From the NCBI GenBank assembly GCA_036898135.1, contig JBAHVR010000208.1:1-64000 (forward strand): a stretch of 64,000 bases of DNA. Reading direction: 5' to 3'. Of this stretch, positions 10,167 to 21,620 are shown piece after piece; the stretch's first letter is position 1; the number at the start of each line of letters is the position of its first letter. The DNA is from Oncomelania hupensis. Lineage: Eukaryota > Mollusca > Gastropoda > Littorinimorpha > Pomatiopsidae. Under the pieces are notes generated by a model. That model searched no databases. It saw only the letters and a program-made list of their open reading frames with translations, and was not told where the DNA came from. A program made the translations under genes and the position numbers.

Positions 10167-10662
10167 GTACAGAGGCTCGGCGAAATGGATTGATGGATCA
10201 ATTATGCATTTTCCAAAAAATCAACACTATACCACGCCTGAAGCTTCCTGTGGAGGGTTTAGACGTAAAGTAGAAATGCGTTATTGTAACAAGGGTTGGG
10301 ACAGGAGTATAGGAATTTGCGAAACAAGACCACCACAGCAGTCCCTGCTTAGAATTTCATTAAGCAGGCCAAACTCATCACTGACTGAGACATCTGAGCA
10401 CTTGGTAATTTGCCCTGGGGAACATTTTACCCACACGTTCCTAGCCTGTGATCCCAGGAGTGCTTGCCATGCACGTGATTTTGACTCCTGCTTCGCGCCC
10501 TTGACGCCACTTCCGCCCTCTTTCGCGTGCGAGAACGGTGTGGAGCACGTGCCTTACACGTTGGTTTGTGACCACCGTCCTGACTGTGCTGACCGCAGTG
10601 ACGAAAAATTCTGTGCCTTCCCCGCCTGCACGGACGATGAAATACCTTGTGGCAACGGGCAG
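10167..10662 (+). CDS. Receptor gene 2, exon 3 (end of C-type lectin, LDLa repeat)
   Basis: The acceptor is TTGCTACTGCAG ending 10166; the first base completes the TGG codon left by exon 2, giving WYRGSAKWIDGS, the conserved WxDGS region of C-type lectin domains, followed by C...W...C closing the fold (ICE). Then comes a linker, an LDLa repeat (FACENG...LVCDHRPDCADRSDEKFC) and the first half of another (ACTDDEIPCGNGQ). The donor CAG|GTAAAC at 10663 is phase 0 and the next exon completes this repeat. Open frame beyond the donor is intronic. Confidence 0.88.
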
Positions 10663-11207
10663 GTAAACAAGTCAATTAGAAAACTAACTTGCTCTCCCTT
10701 TTCCCAAAACAAGTTTACTATCCCGTAAGTGAGTGTTTTCCTTGGATTTGAGAATCGTGATCTTAATGTGTCCTAGGTTCTACAAAACAGGAAACAAAAA
10801 CAGCGTATATACATTTCCTTGCTGTGTTTTCAGATCCTTTTCTGAGACTACAAGGGCTATGTGTTTGTGGCGGAGTTCAATGAAGAGATACCCATCATTT
10901 TCCTACAGCAATACAAAAGGCCGTTGTATCATTTGAAAAACATAAATATTAGACTCAACACTTCAGCTATTATTAAAACATCTCGGGCTTGTGGATAATT
11001 ATTGATATAATTATTTCGAGACCAATTTCACATTGAATATTTTTGACTGGACCTGGTCAGATCACAAGACTACTTTATTGTGATAAAGGATAGAATTCTT
11101 TAATAACTCCACCCTCAATGCAACCACACTCGCTCCAGCCTTCATTCTACTTGAATGTATAGATTCATGGTGTTAAAGTGCGATAGTTAGTTATTCATTG
11201 CTTACAG
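10663..11207. other. Intronic stretch without recognised features
   Basis: First part of the intron 10663-15460 of receptor gene 2. AT-rich; I see no repeat or exon with matching phase. Confidence 0.6.
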
Positions 11208-11800
11208 GGTCCAGCGGACTGCAAAGAGCCGAATCAGGACCACAAAATCAAGACCACAACTTCGATGAAAGAGGACTCGCCCCTGATCCGCATAAAAGAT
11301 CTGCCGAAACAACCCTAGTGGTAACACTGAAGGCACTCCACCAGCCGGTCACTTTACCATAAAGATATCCCACGCAGAGGACGCTGAGGCTATGCTCTAA
11401 TTTATCGAACCCCCGTTTACAAAAACAAAATAGAATATAAACATCATTATAAAATATCAACAAAACACATACATATAAAATGCCTACATTGCCAAATAAT
11501 AACATCATAGGAAGCCCCATTGACCACCTGGTAGAAAGCGTCCAATATTCCCAAGCTGATCCAACAGACCTCACACACAAATGAGGAGTTTTGTCCCGAA
11601 AGAGTTTTCAATTTAAAAAAAAAAAGTAGGTGACTGGTCTGGCGAAGAAGAAGAAGATAGTATAGTTGAATGATAGAACAGAGTAGGAATGAGACGGAAC
11701 AAAGCAGAAAGACAGTGACAGTGGGAATTTAAAGCACTAAATTTCCAGAAAGTGATGAAACTATTTATACTGAAACCCTCGGCCACCCCACGGGGGAGCA
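11208..11800 (-). repeat. Family A retroposon, minus copy
   Basis: The reverse complement of the family consensus runs from GGGTTTCAGTATAAATAGT (near 11775) to CGGCTCTTTGCAGTCCGCTGG (near 11210). It is moderately diverged from the copy at 61771-62335. Confidence 0.85.
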
Positions 11801-12114
11801 GGGGGGAGGGGGGGGTGGTTAAAATGCATCTGAGGGCGAGATCAAAATTGCGCACAAATTTAAACAATGTCTAATTCACGCAAAGAGATGACCATTTGCT
11901 TAGATATTCGTACATTTTGTTTGTGTCTAGTTTTAGCAAGAAGTGAATCCAAACTTCGTGTCCGACCTTTGAAAAGGTCCTCTGTTATAGGCCCTGATGA
12001 CTTAAAATACCTATAAAGGCGCTCAAACATGGGGTTACTGGCACGTTACCCAATTCTACCAGCATGTGTTGGAGGGCCTAGCTGTGACTGTTTCTATACG
12101 TCTGGTTCTGGGTG

Positions 12115-13850
12115 TAACAGCAGAAATATTGACGACAAACAATGTAGGAAATTAGCTTAGCGAAACATAGATAGCATCGAATGAAACTGGACGTTAATTC
12201 AACAGTTATCTAAAAAGCAGCCCACACATGGCACATTAACTTCCTTGAGACAGTCACCCCGCCAACCGATCAAGATACCATCTAACAGACTGAGCGACCA
12301 AGAAGTTTAAATAGCATACTTTAGTCAAAACGGACTAGAACGTTGTCCCCGTTAAGGAGCACTCCAGCCAAAAGTTACCAAGATGATGTCACCAGTATTG
12401 GGCAGGCACAGCTTATCGTTATTACATCTATCCTACCCTCGAACCCTGACACTCCACTTTAAAGATAATTATGCGTGGCCAGTGACAAGAGGGAGGGGGA
12501 GAAAATATTCAAAATAAAACGATTGGTCAGAAGACCCCTAGGAACTCTTGCATACCTTTGGGGACCAAATCTCAGCTGGTCAGTCACAAACCAACCGTCC
12601 AGCTGTGAGGGTCAACTAAAGGAACAAACTGCAGTGTTCGTCTATCTCCATCTCATCAAGAGAGTGCTAGAGACGTAAAAGACGATTTCACGAGTCCCAG
12701 AGTCTACAAGTAAGATAACACTAGTAGTTTTGATATGTGTATGTTTATTGTATATTGATTGCCATGTATTGATAGTATGTTCTTGATATATATAGTTACA
12801 AAAACAGATTATTGTTTCTGAGACAGTATGCATGTGGATTGATGTATCTTAGCCTTAAGATTCGAATTGAATTGTGCATATGGGAACCCTGCAGGTGTCT
12901 GATGCTATAGACACTTTGCAGAGGAGACCGCACACTTATAGCTAACGAGAATACTGTAGCCAGAGCTCCGACTTTTACAGGTCGGACCTGGGATCATGTT
13001 TGTGGAGACGAACGCCTGACCGTCGCTCCTGTGGTACCAAAGGAGAACAATCCAGAGTCTACCTGGCCACGTCCGAACCCCACAGCTACAAGGGCGACCC
13101 GACTCACCGTAGATAAGTCACCCGCAAATGAACTGAGTCTGTGGGGCCGGGTAGCTCAGTTGGTAAGAGCGTCTTGCTAGTAACCGAAAGGTCGCTGGTT
13201 CGAATCCCGGATTGGTCAACGTGTGATCATATTATTTTCCCCTTTACCAACAACAGGCCCGCTGGTGTCAGTATAAATCGGTCCAGTAGTCACCTATATG
13301 CGAAAGTGTCGTGTGACTATAATCTACAAACAACAACAACAACAACAACAACAACTGAGTCTTACCCTCGAGAAAACTAGAACATTTAGAAAACTACGAA
13401 CAGTGAAGATCATAACTACAGTTAGCACAGGATGAATAAACCCTGCTAAAGAACTCTCCCGTCACGTTGAACTATATTACTTATTAATTTACCGGTTAAT
13501 GCAGAAATGTTAAAGTTTGTGTTGAATATATAAAAAGTGAAATTACCTACATACGACTGGTGTCATTCTATTTGTATTGTTGTGTAGCTATTAGTTTTCT
13601 TCTCTCGAGAAATAATAATCTAGTCTTTTTGATTAGTAAGTAACGGTTCTCAAGTTGAGCCAAATGATACTAAAATTCCCGAGAACAAATATAAATTTTA
13701 TGTGACCTAAGTGCCGTGATCTGTCTCTCACACAACTTACGGAATTCTGGTAAAAGAACGATCGATAGTGGTAGCACATCGCCCATTTATCAATAAGTCT
13801 TACCCCCTAGTAAGATAAACGTATCTTCCCCAGAATATCATCACACTGGG
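12115..13850. repeat. Long repeat R, copy 1
   Basis: This matches 21575-23050 in the same orientation through blocks such as TAGCCTTAAGATTC, CAGGTGTCTGATGCTATAGA, CTGGCCACGTCC and AGAATATCATCACA. It is interrupted by a tRNA-SINE. It may be an LTR or an internal part of an unclassified element; no target duplication was found. Confidence 0.7.
13141..13354 (+). repeat. tRNA-SINE family 3
   Basis: The tRNA-like head (GGTAGCTCAGTTGGTAAGAGC, GGTTCGAATCCC) is followed by a short body and a (CAA)n tail. AACTGAGTCT is found on both sides, starting near 13131 and 13355. A second copy on the minus strand is at 57046-57240. Confidence 0.85.
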
Positions 13851-14009
13851 CCCTTTGTATCAGGTGATGCGCAATGACTGTTTAGACGGAGCCCGTTGCT
13901 GGGGACTGAACGTCGTTTTAAGCGGCATACAGGTTTATTTGATCGAGTTCACCTCAATAGTGTAGATCAATACACTCTTTTGCGATCATACTAGCTCGTG
14001 TACACCTTT

Positions 14010-15230
14010 TAAACTAGCTAGATGGGCAAAGTCCATATGACTCACATGCTCCTTATGGAACTTAATAAAGGTAAAGGTAAAGGTAAAGGTAGTCCCATAG
14101 CCTTGTGGCCGTAGGGGAGCGTGATGTTGGAGATCACACTTATCTTGGGCCAGCGTAATGAGGGTGATGCCCAACTCTCTCCCTCGCTGCTTTACCTTCC
14201 CCACCCTCAAGAGAGTAGGTACTCAATCACAGTTGAGTCAACTGGGGGCGTTGTTGTTTGTCGCTTCACACCTTAGCGGTCACCCATCCAAGTGCTAACC
14301 GCACCGGACGGTGCTTCACTTTCGACACAGTAGCGAGTGCTCCAACCACTGCACTATCCGACACTTAATATTTAACATAAAAATTATTGCCCAGGAAAAA
14401 AAATAAAACAGTGGCATTAAAATGCAAAGTAATACCGACTTTGATCTTTCTATGCTCTTGACCTTGAGATGAACGCACTCCGGCTCCAAATATGCTCATG
14501 TAATTTTTTTTAAAACTACAACAATAGTTGTATTATCCCCCAAAAATAGTGACCTTGGGTTGACCTTGACCTTCAGTGGTGACCTTTAGACTTCACGTGA
14601 CCTCTCATGCTCCTGTAAGATAAAATATTCCAATGTTGTTGCATACTCTGGGTTAAGAGAGCCATTCCATTGTGCGATAACCAATTTTGTTGTAGGTTTT
14701 CGCAAGGTCTAAAATAACTTTGATTTACAAAATCAACAAAAACAGAAACATATACGAAAGATTATCTATCATCTCTAAATACAATAAGTTTGAACTTTAT
14801 ATCTCTCACATTTTAGGGTCAAGGTCACTTTTAATACCTATACTAACTGAATTTGGATCAGTGACCTCGACCTTGGAGTGAGTTTGACCAAAGTTACGAA
14901 GGATGTGTGTCTCATTCATATTTATCATAAATCAAATAATCATAAGTTAAGTATTATTAACTTAGAAAAAAATGAAATTTTGTGAAAAATGTTCTTTTTT
15001 TTTTTTACTAACATTTGTTGACTCTGTGACCTTGACCTTGAAGTGAAGCCATTCATTGACTGATCATTAATGAGGACTCTTTGGATACAAACAATCTTAC
15101 CAAGTTCGGTTGTGACAGTTGAAATAGGTTCTGAGATATCAATCCACTTGCAAGTTTCGAACGCCTAGACGGTGAACGCCGAACGGCGGACAGACAGATG
15201 GACGGAAGGACATTAGTTTGTTTTTAAGTG
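14010..15230 (+). repeat. Interspersed repeat family D, longest copy
   Basis: Many TGACCTTGACCTT tracts lie along its length, and it ends in a GGACAGACAGATGGACGGA-type tail. It matches 6690-7195 at its left part and 37205-38375 and 62425-62680 at its right part. A SINE interrupts it at 14068-14362. Confidence 0.75.
14068..14362 (-). repeat. Chimeric tRNA/5S-like SINE
   Basis: ACTTAATA is duplicated at 14060-14067 and 14363-14370. On the minus strand the element starts with a tRNA-A-box-like AGTGCAGTGGTTGGAGCAC, then CGGTTAGCACTTGGATGGG TGACC, which resembles the 3' half of 5S rRNA, then a body and a (TTTACC)n tail. Confidence 0.75.
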
Positions 15231-15460
15231 TCATTTTTGGACTATTTAGTACTCATCTCGCACTGATTTGCAAAATAATCTGTGATTCTTTTTAGCAGGG
15301 TGGGGGGGGGGAGATGGGAGGGTGAGTACATAGACTCAATTGCTATGCATTTGAGTCAGACTCACTTAGCAGAGTTACATTTTCTTTTTTTTTTCTCAAA
15401 GACTTACATTAGGAGAATGTGATTAATGGTAATATTGACAACGTGAAACTTTGTTTACAG

Positions 15461-17538
15461 TGTGTCAGCAGAACCAAAATCTGCAATGGCCTGAAGGATT
15501 GTGTTCTGGGGCACGACGAAATCACCTGTCAAATAAAAACAGACTTTAGACAAAATGGTATCGATCCGCCAGGTCTACTTGACATTTCGAGAATATATGG
15601 AACATTTAACTACAATGCGTTTGTCCACAATACATGTGAGGATTTTTCCAACGGCAACTTGACGTGTCCGGAGACCCATTTCTCATGTCCATCAGTTTAC
15701 TGCAGCTACTGTTACCCAGTGTTTCTTCGTTGTAACGGTGTCTATGACTGCCCTTACCACGAGGATGAAGCTGACTGTAACAGTTACACATGCCCAGGCT
15801 TCTACCGCTGTCGTGACTCGTTCATGTGTTTGCATCAAGGTTATCTGTGTGATGGTATCCCGCACTGTCCCAACGCTGATGATGAACTGCTCTGTGACTT
15901 TACCTGTCCTGTGGGGTGTACTTGCTATGGGTTATCGTTCTTTTGCACTCGGAATGTGGGTGTGTTCTCTACCTATCCTGCTCTACGCTATCTCCATGCG
16001 GCAGGCACACTCACGACAATGAACGATTTGAGGAACAATTCCATGTTGGTCTTTCTAAGCTTGGCGCAGTGCCAGTTGCATCATTTATCTACAGATCACA
16101 GCTTTCCTAACCTCAGAAATTTGAACTTGAGTGATAATCGCTTGTCATTTATTAATGATGACTTCTTCATTGTGTGTCCTAGTCTAGCAGAACTGATTCT
16201 ATCAGGGAACCCATTACAGCATCAACTTATACAAAATATTTCAAGTCATCGGCTTCGTGTACAACTGCTTGATCTTTCTCGCGTGTACATTGAGGAATTG
16301 GATACCCAGCAGCTCACAAGCATGTTCCCGAGACTGCAAACACTGAACCTGTCTCAAAGTGGTCTGCAACGCATCAAGGGCCAGGGCTTTGGTAAGCTAC
16401 AACGGCTGCGTGCTGTGGATTTGCGAGGTTGTCCTATTACACAGTTTCCACAGAACATGTTTCAGGACCTGCCAGAACTGACCACAGTGTGGGCACAGAC
16501 ATTCACATTGTGCTGTCCAGTGTTACTGCCTGCGGACTTCAACCCACTCCATTGTCAAGCTCCCGCTGACGCACTTTCGTCTTGCGATGACTTGTTGGGT
16601 TCCCCCACTTACACTATCTCGTTGTTTGTCTTCGCTTTTATGGCGCTGTGTGGAAATTGCGTCACCTTTATTTTTAGAACGTGCTGGAATGATCACAAAG
16701 GCAAGCTGGGTTTCAGCGTGCTGGTGACCCACTTGGCGTTGGCTGACTTGCTGATGGGTGTGTACCTGGCCATCATCGGTGCAGCAGATCGCATTCTTCA
16801 CGGCCAGTACGTGTGGAATGATGTCCTATGGAGACACAGCGCTGCCTGTAGTCTGGCGGGATTTATGTCGTTGTTGTCCAGTGAAGTATCTGCCTTCATT
16901 CTATGTCTTATCACCCTGGACCGCTTCCTAGTGCTGCGTTTTCCATTCAGTCGCCTTCACTTCAGCTTTACATCAGCACACGTCGCCTCAGTCATGGCCT
17001 GGGTCTTGGGCATCATCCTGGCTCTGATCCCGCTTACGCCACTAACATCACACTGGCAGTTTTACAGTCAGACTGGAATCTGTATCCCACTGCCGATTAC
17101 CAACAAAGACTTTCCAGGACGTCTGTATTCCTTCGGCATCGTCATAGTCTTCAACTTTGTCCTCTTTCTTTTCATCAGCGTGGGTCAACTCATTATCTAC
17201 TGGTCTGTGCGAGCAACTGCAATGTCAATGACCAACAGCACCAAGACGATTAATGATCTGACCATCGCTCGTCGTCTCATCACGGTGGTTATGTCAGACT
17301 TTCTGTGCTGGTTCCCTATCGGTGTGTTGGGTCTGTTTGCAGCTCAGGGGCGTCCATCTCTAAAGAAATCAACGTGGGCATAGCGGTGTTGGTGCTTCCG
17401 TTGAACTCGGCCCTTAATCCCTTCATCTACACCGTTAACGTCATTTTAGAGCGACGACGACGTTCACGAGAGGAGAGACTCAGAAAATTCCTCACTGAGC
17501 AAATCAGGAAGAAACAACTGTTTACTGATAAATTATAG
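15461..17538 (+). CDS. Receptor gene 2, terminal exon (LDLa, LRR, 7TM) with one frameshift
   Basis: The acceptor is TTGTTTACAG at 15460, phase 0, so CVSRTKICNGLKDC completes the LDLa repeat begun in exon 3. Next come two more LDLa repeats (near 15660-15895), an LRR N-cap, about six leucine-rich repeats (15980-16480), a cysteine cap, and seven membrane segments. Motifs: LALADLLMG in TM2, TLDRFL at the end of TM3, CWFPIG in TM6, LNSALNPFIY in TM7. The frame breaks at the GGGG run 17347-17350: one more G would restore it, and otherwise a stop arrives at 17381-17383 within TM7. The second frame runs to TAG at 17536 with a basic cytoplasmic tail. Either a consensus error or a recent loss of function. 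By family, a GRL101-like class A receptor whose LDLa and lectin modules probably bind an extracellular ligand. Confidence 0.93.
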
Positions 17539-18062
17539 CACTTTTTATTTCCTTTAGCACTTCCTCGCTAGTGGCGACCTGCACAATGAACATGCATTTG
17601 CGTGTGTGGAGAAAGAAATTTTACGCACATAAAACATTAATTCTGTCATTGATAGTTTTTGCTTAACATTTGGACAATATAAGCACAAATCTCAGAGAAA
17701 ACGAGAACATTATGTATGAATGTATTAGATAGCTAGAGGAAAGAGGATTTGAAAATGTTATCAGATAGTAATCTCTTGAAACGGGCAGTTCCATAGAAGA
17801 ATAGATTATGACTGTGCATCCATTAATGGGGAATGGATGCACAGTCATTTTGTGCTTAGCGGACTCAGCTACTGATGAACAGCAAATTGGGTGTTTAAAT
17901 CAATTTATAGTGGCGTCTATACTGGTTGTCTGAAGTTGTGAGAATGTGGGGGAGTAGCACTGAAGTGTGTTCCACATTGTATCACAGTTAGTTCACTCCC
18001 TTTGTTTTCATAACTGTCAAACTATCAATTTCAATATAAACAACGACAATTGAATAATAACA

Positions 18063-18106
<44 letters not shown>

Positions 18107-18126
18107 TATTATTATTATTATTATTA

Positions 18127-18158
<32 letters not shown>

Positions 18159-18657
18159 TATTATTAATTATTATTTATTATCGAAATTCAAGCCTACAAC
18201 ATTATTTTAGTCTAATATTAATACACATCCAGTAAACCCTGTAAAATTATGTTTTTCGTTACACTCCAACAATTAAATATTCTCGCTGTCTGTCTCTCTC
18301 ACACACACACACGCACACACACACACACACCTACACACACACATATATATAACCATGTTCTTTCATGTGTGTATGTACGTGTGTGTGCACGTGTGGGCGT
18401 GAGTGGTTGGCTTGTCTAGAAAGAACAAGAGCAGGCGACTTAAAACTGCTACTTTCACTTACTAGCACTCAACAAGCAACAGATAACGTTGGCCTATGCA
18501 AAAATGTAGCAGTTGACTGCTTGGAAGTGAAACGCAATAGGATACAATCAATGTAACAACTGAATTTCTGTCAAAATCCAACTTTTTTCAATAAACTAAG
18601 TTATCAGAACAACAAGCATAGGTATTTCAGTTTTCTGCAATTGTTTTGAGATTATGT
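17539..18657. other. Downstream region of receptor gene 2
   Basis: Probable 3' UTR followed by microsatellites: (AAT)n/(TTA)n at about 18062-18180 and CA repeats at about 18299-18345. No coding signal. Confidence 0.6.
17808..17848. other. Perfect 17-bp stem-loop
   Basis: ATGACTGTGCATCCATT is followed after a 7-base loop (AATGGGG) by its exact reverse complement. It lies 270 bp after the receptor stop codon, probably in the 3' UTR or just beyond. Confidence 0.9.
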
Positions 18658-18661
18658 TTAA

Positions 18662-19321
18662 CCCTTTACCGGCCGAAGGTCTAAACAGGCAAAACGCCCA
18701 AAAGCGTCCGTATCAACCACTGTTATATTTTCGCGTTGTTTGAAAGATTGCGAGACTTCCGGCAATTGACTTCCGGTTTATTCTGTTGTGAAAACACTCG
18801 ACTGCATTTCCACAAGTTTTCTCTTTGATGCGTTCGTTTTTTCGATTTTTTTTTCAATTTTCTGTATGCAAGCGTCTAGAATGGATGGTTTGGATTCTTC
18901 GACTGATGAAGGAGAGTTTACAGGCTTCCATTATTAGACATTGAAGTGAGAGAAATGGACTTTGAGTCGGAGGAAGAGATCGGTACTGACATTAGTGTCA
19001 GTAGCATGCATGCGTCAGATCTTTCAGATGGGCAGGAAAGTGAAGAAGAAGAGGCTTGTTTGGACTTTTTAAAACTTTTTTTTCAATTTTTGTAAACACA
19101 TGGAGTAATAAAAAAACAAGACATGACAATAGAAGAATTAAAAGGTGTATAATCAAAAGAGAATTTATTTCTGTTCATTTTGCATTTTATTTCATTTAAA
19201 TCTCTGCACTAATACCTAAGATGTGGTGTTTTTACTAACGTACTCTGAAATATTTCTAAAATTATAAGACTTCTTGCCTGTTTAGAGCTAAAAAATAGAC
19301 AAACGTGTGCCCAGTAAAGGG
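18662..19321 (+). mobile_element. piggyBac-type non-autonomous element
   Basis: Flanked by TTAA (18658-18661 and 19322-19325). The termini begin CCCTTTAC on both strands, and both carry an internal CTAAACAGGC block. Inside, near 18880-19050, is a short acidic frame starting MDGLDSSTDEGEF, like the acidic N-terminus of piggyBac transposases, broken by a stop; the catalytic part is absent. An internal-deletion derivative is inferred. Confidence 0.85.
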
Positions 19322-19750
19322 TTAAAACATATAGATAAGTATCATACCTTTTGAGCTGTAAATGGCACACCGAGAACCCTGAACATGCAAGGATACAAAT
19401 AAATAAATAAAATGGGGGGTAACCAGTACGTTTATTTTTCTTTAGACCTGACTAAGATGAATAAAGATTATTTATTAGTACTGTACAGTCCAGTACAGTA
19501 TTATGTTTGTGTACGACGTTTTCCTGTCTTTTCCGCGCTATTAGTGCTGTGGGAATGATGTTGCGGCGGCGCGTCCATCCCGATGACCACGATGTTCATG
19601 GTTGACATAAGCTTACAAGTATCGCTCGCCGCTACAATAAATGAATTAATCTAGCTTATTTATCTCTTACATTAATAAATGAATTTCCTGTATGAATCGA
19701 TGTGCTCTGGTAGTGTGTGTATGTGTGTGCGTGGGTGAGTGTGTGTGTGT

Positions 19751-20325
19751 ACCCCCGTTGAGGGTGCCGGGGGTTTCAGTATAAATAGTATCCCCACTTT
19801 CTGGAAATTTAGTGCTTTAAATTCCCACTGTCGCTGTCTTTCTCATTTGCTCTTTCTCATTCCTGCTCTGTTCTATCAATCTGCTATACCATCTTCTTCT
19901 TTGCTTGACCACTCACCTACCTTTTTTCGTGAAAACTCTTCCGGGACAAGACTCCTTATTTGTGTATGAGGTCTGTTGGATCAGCTTGGGAATATTGGAC
20001 GCTTTCTGCCAGGTGGTCACTAGGGCTTCCTATGATGTTATTAAGCAAAGTAGGCATTTTATATTATGTGTTTTGTTGATAATATATAATGATGTTTGTA
20101 TTCTATTTTGTTTTTGTAAACAGGGGTTCGATAAATTAGAGTGCAGCCTCAGCGTCCCCTGCGTGGGATGTCTTTATTGTAAAGGGACTGGCTGGTGGAG
20201 AGCTTTCAGTTTTATCACTAGGGTTGTTTCAGCAGATCTTTTATGCGGATCAGAAGTTGTCCGGTCGTGATTTGGCTCGGAAGAGTCCGCTGGACCTAAA
20301 GCAATAATGATGTAATGTAATGATG
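19751..20325 (+). repeat. Family A retroposon
   Basis: A near-complete copy from GGGTGCCGGGGGTTTCAG to the 3' end CCGCTGGACCTAAAGCAATAA, followed by an (ATGTA)-type tail. The preceding 19330-19750 shows nothing codable. Confidence 0.88.
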
Positions 20326-20992
20326 TGATGAGTGTGTACGTGTGTGTGTGTGTTTAGTCGTATCCCTTGAGGTCGTAGAATGTACAGTTTGTAGCCTATG
20401 TTTACGACATTGTGGGTTTTAAATGCATTGTATCGGTATAATTTACTCCTCCATTTGGTTTTGTACTGTGGTGGTTTATGTCTTGCTCTTTCACGTCACT
20501 ATTTGTATTGTTAGTGGTGTTGTTTTAGTTTTGTTGTTGTTGTTGTTGTTGTTGTTGTTATTATTATTATTATTTATTAATTGTTTTTGTTATATTCGCA
20601 TGTTAATGTATGTATTTTTATGTATAAATTCATAAATGTGTATTTAGATTTCTTTCTGTATATAAATGTATTATATAATTATGCTATTTCTTTTTTTTTC
20701 TTTTTTTTTCTTCATTATGCTTACTTTAAACTTTTACTGCTTCTTAATATTTTTCTTTCTCTTGAGTGACTGCTCAACGATGTGTTTTAAATGTAATTTT
20801 TCGGCATACTTTTATTGTTGTATAAAATAGGGCGAGAACTCATTGATTTGAACACCCCCTTTATAAATTGTGGAATGTATAGATTTCACCGTCTGTTTGT
20901 GTCTTTGCTTGTCGGCAATCAGATGTCATTCAATACTGTACACAGTATATTCTATATACTTTAATTATATGACACAAAATTAGTAAGAGTTA
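20326..20992. other. AT-rich stretch with (TTG)n(TTA)n
   Basis: Low-complexity DNA with TTG and TTA repeats at about 20529-20575. No gene seen. Confidence 0.7.
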
Positions 20993-21620
20993 CTAAAGAG
21001 TTTGCATACGCTCTAGGCCACTATAAATTAGAGACTGTGAATAAGGTGGAGGGCCTGCAAGCCATGCAGGAACAGAGTAAAAGTTAACTGTATTTATTCT
21101 GAAACACCAAGCTTTTTCTTCATGGCATCTAGTTGCTTTTTTTCTTCCTAATATAATAGTCTCCTTTCTTCCAATATATTTTTTAAATTTCATCAACATT
21201 ACTAGGCTTACAGATCTGGATTTAGATTGTAAATCATGCTTCAACTTTTTGTATTCCTCAAAATCGCGCTGGATAATTACAAACTCTTGGTCAGTAATCT
21301 GTGAGTCTTCGAGAGCTTTCGAAATGATTACCTATGCTTGTTAGTTTAGCTATCACCAGGCTACAAATGCCGTCATATTTTTCTGGTTTCTTAGATACTT
21401 TAGTATTAATTACACCTAGTAGTATTGATGCTGCTGCAGATACTCCAGCAACAACACCTAATCCAATACAAATTGGTATACCAATTCCGGTCACCAATAA
21501 TCCCACACTAGTAGCAGCTTCCACTGTATTAATAACATTTTGACCATTAGAAACACGCTGGAATACTGTACTATCAGAAATGTTGACGACAAAGATGTGA
21601 TAACTCAGCTTAGAGATAAA
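20993..21620 (-). pseudogene. Decayed ORF of an unclassified mobile or virus-like element (X2)
   Basis: On the minus strand a frame of ~90 residues (through ~21620 to 21291) holds a Gly/Ala-rich hydrophobic segment (SVGLLVTGIGIPICIGLGVV) followed by a KPEKYDGICSLVIAKL block. After a stop, a second frame with KHDLQSKSRS continues at 21244-20993. A hydrophobic segment followed by a charged helical part of this kind seems familiar from repeated ORFs in invertebrate genomes, but I cannot name the family. It is disrupted, so no working product is expected. Confidence 0.5.

Noticed and set aside
13141..13216. tRNA gene
   Set aside because: A and B boxes are present, but the sequence is followed by a SINE body, a tail and a target duplication, and a second copy sits inside an LTR element.
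12115..13850. Solo LTR
   Set aside because: No flanking 4-6 bp duplication and no clear TG...CA ends; homology to copy 2 seems to pass the supposed left edge.
14270..14345. 5S rRNA gene
   Set aside because: Only an internal segment matches, the flanks are SINE body and a target duplication, and no full 5S length is present.
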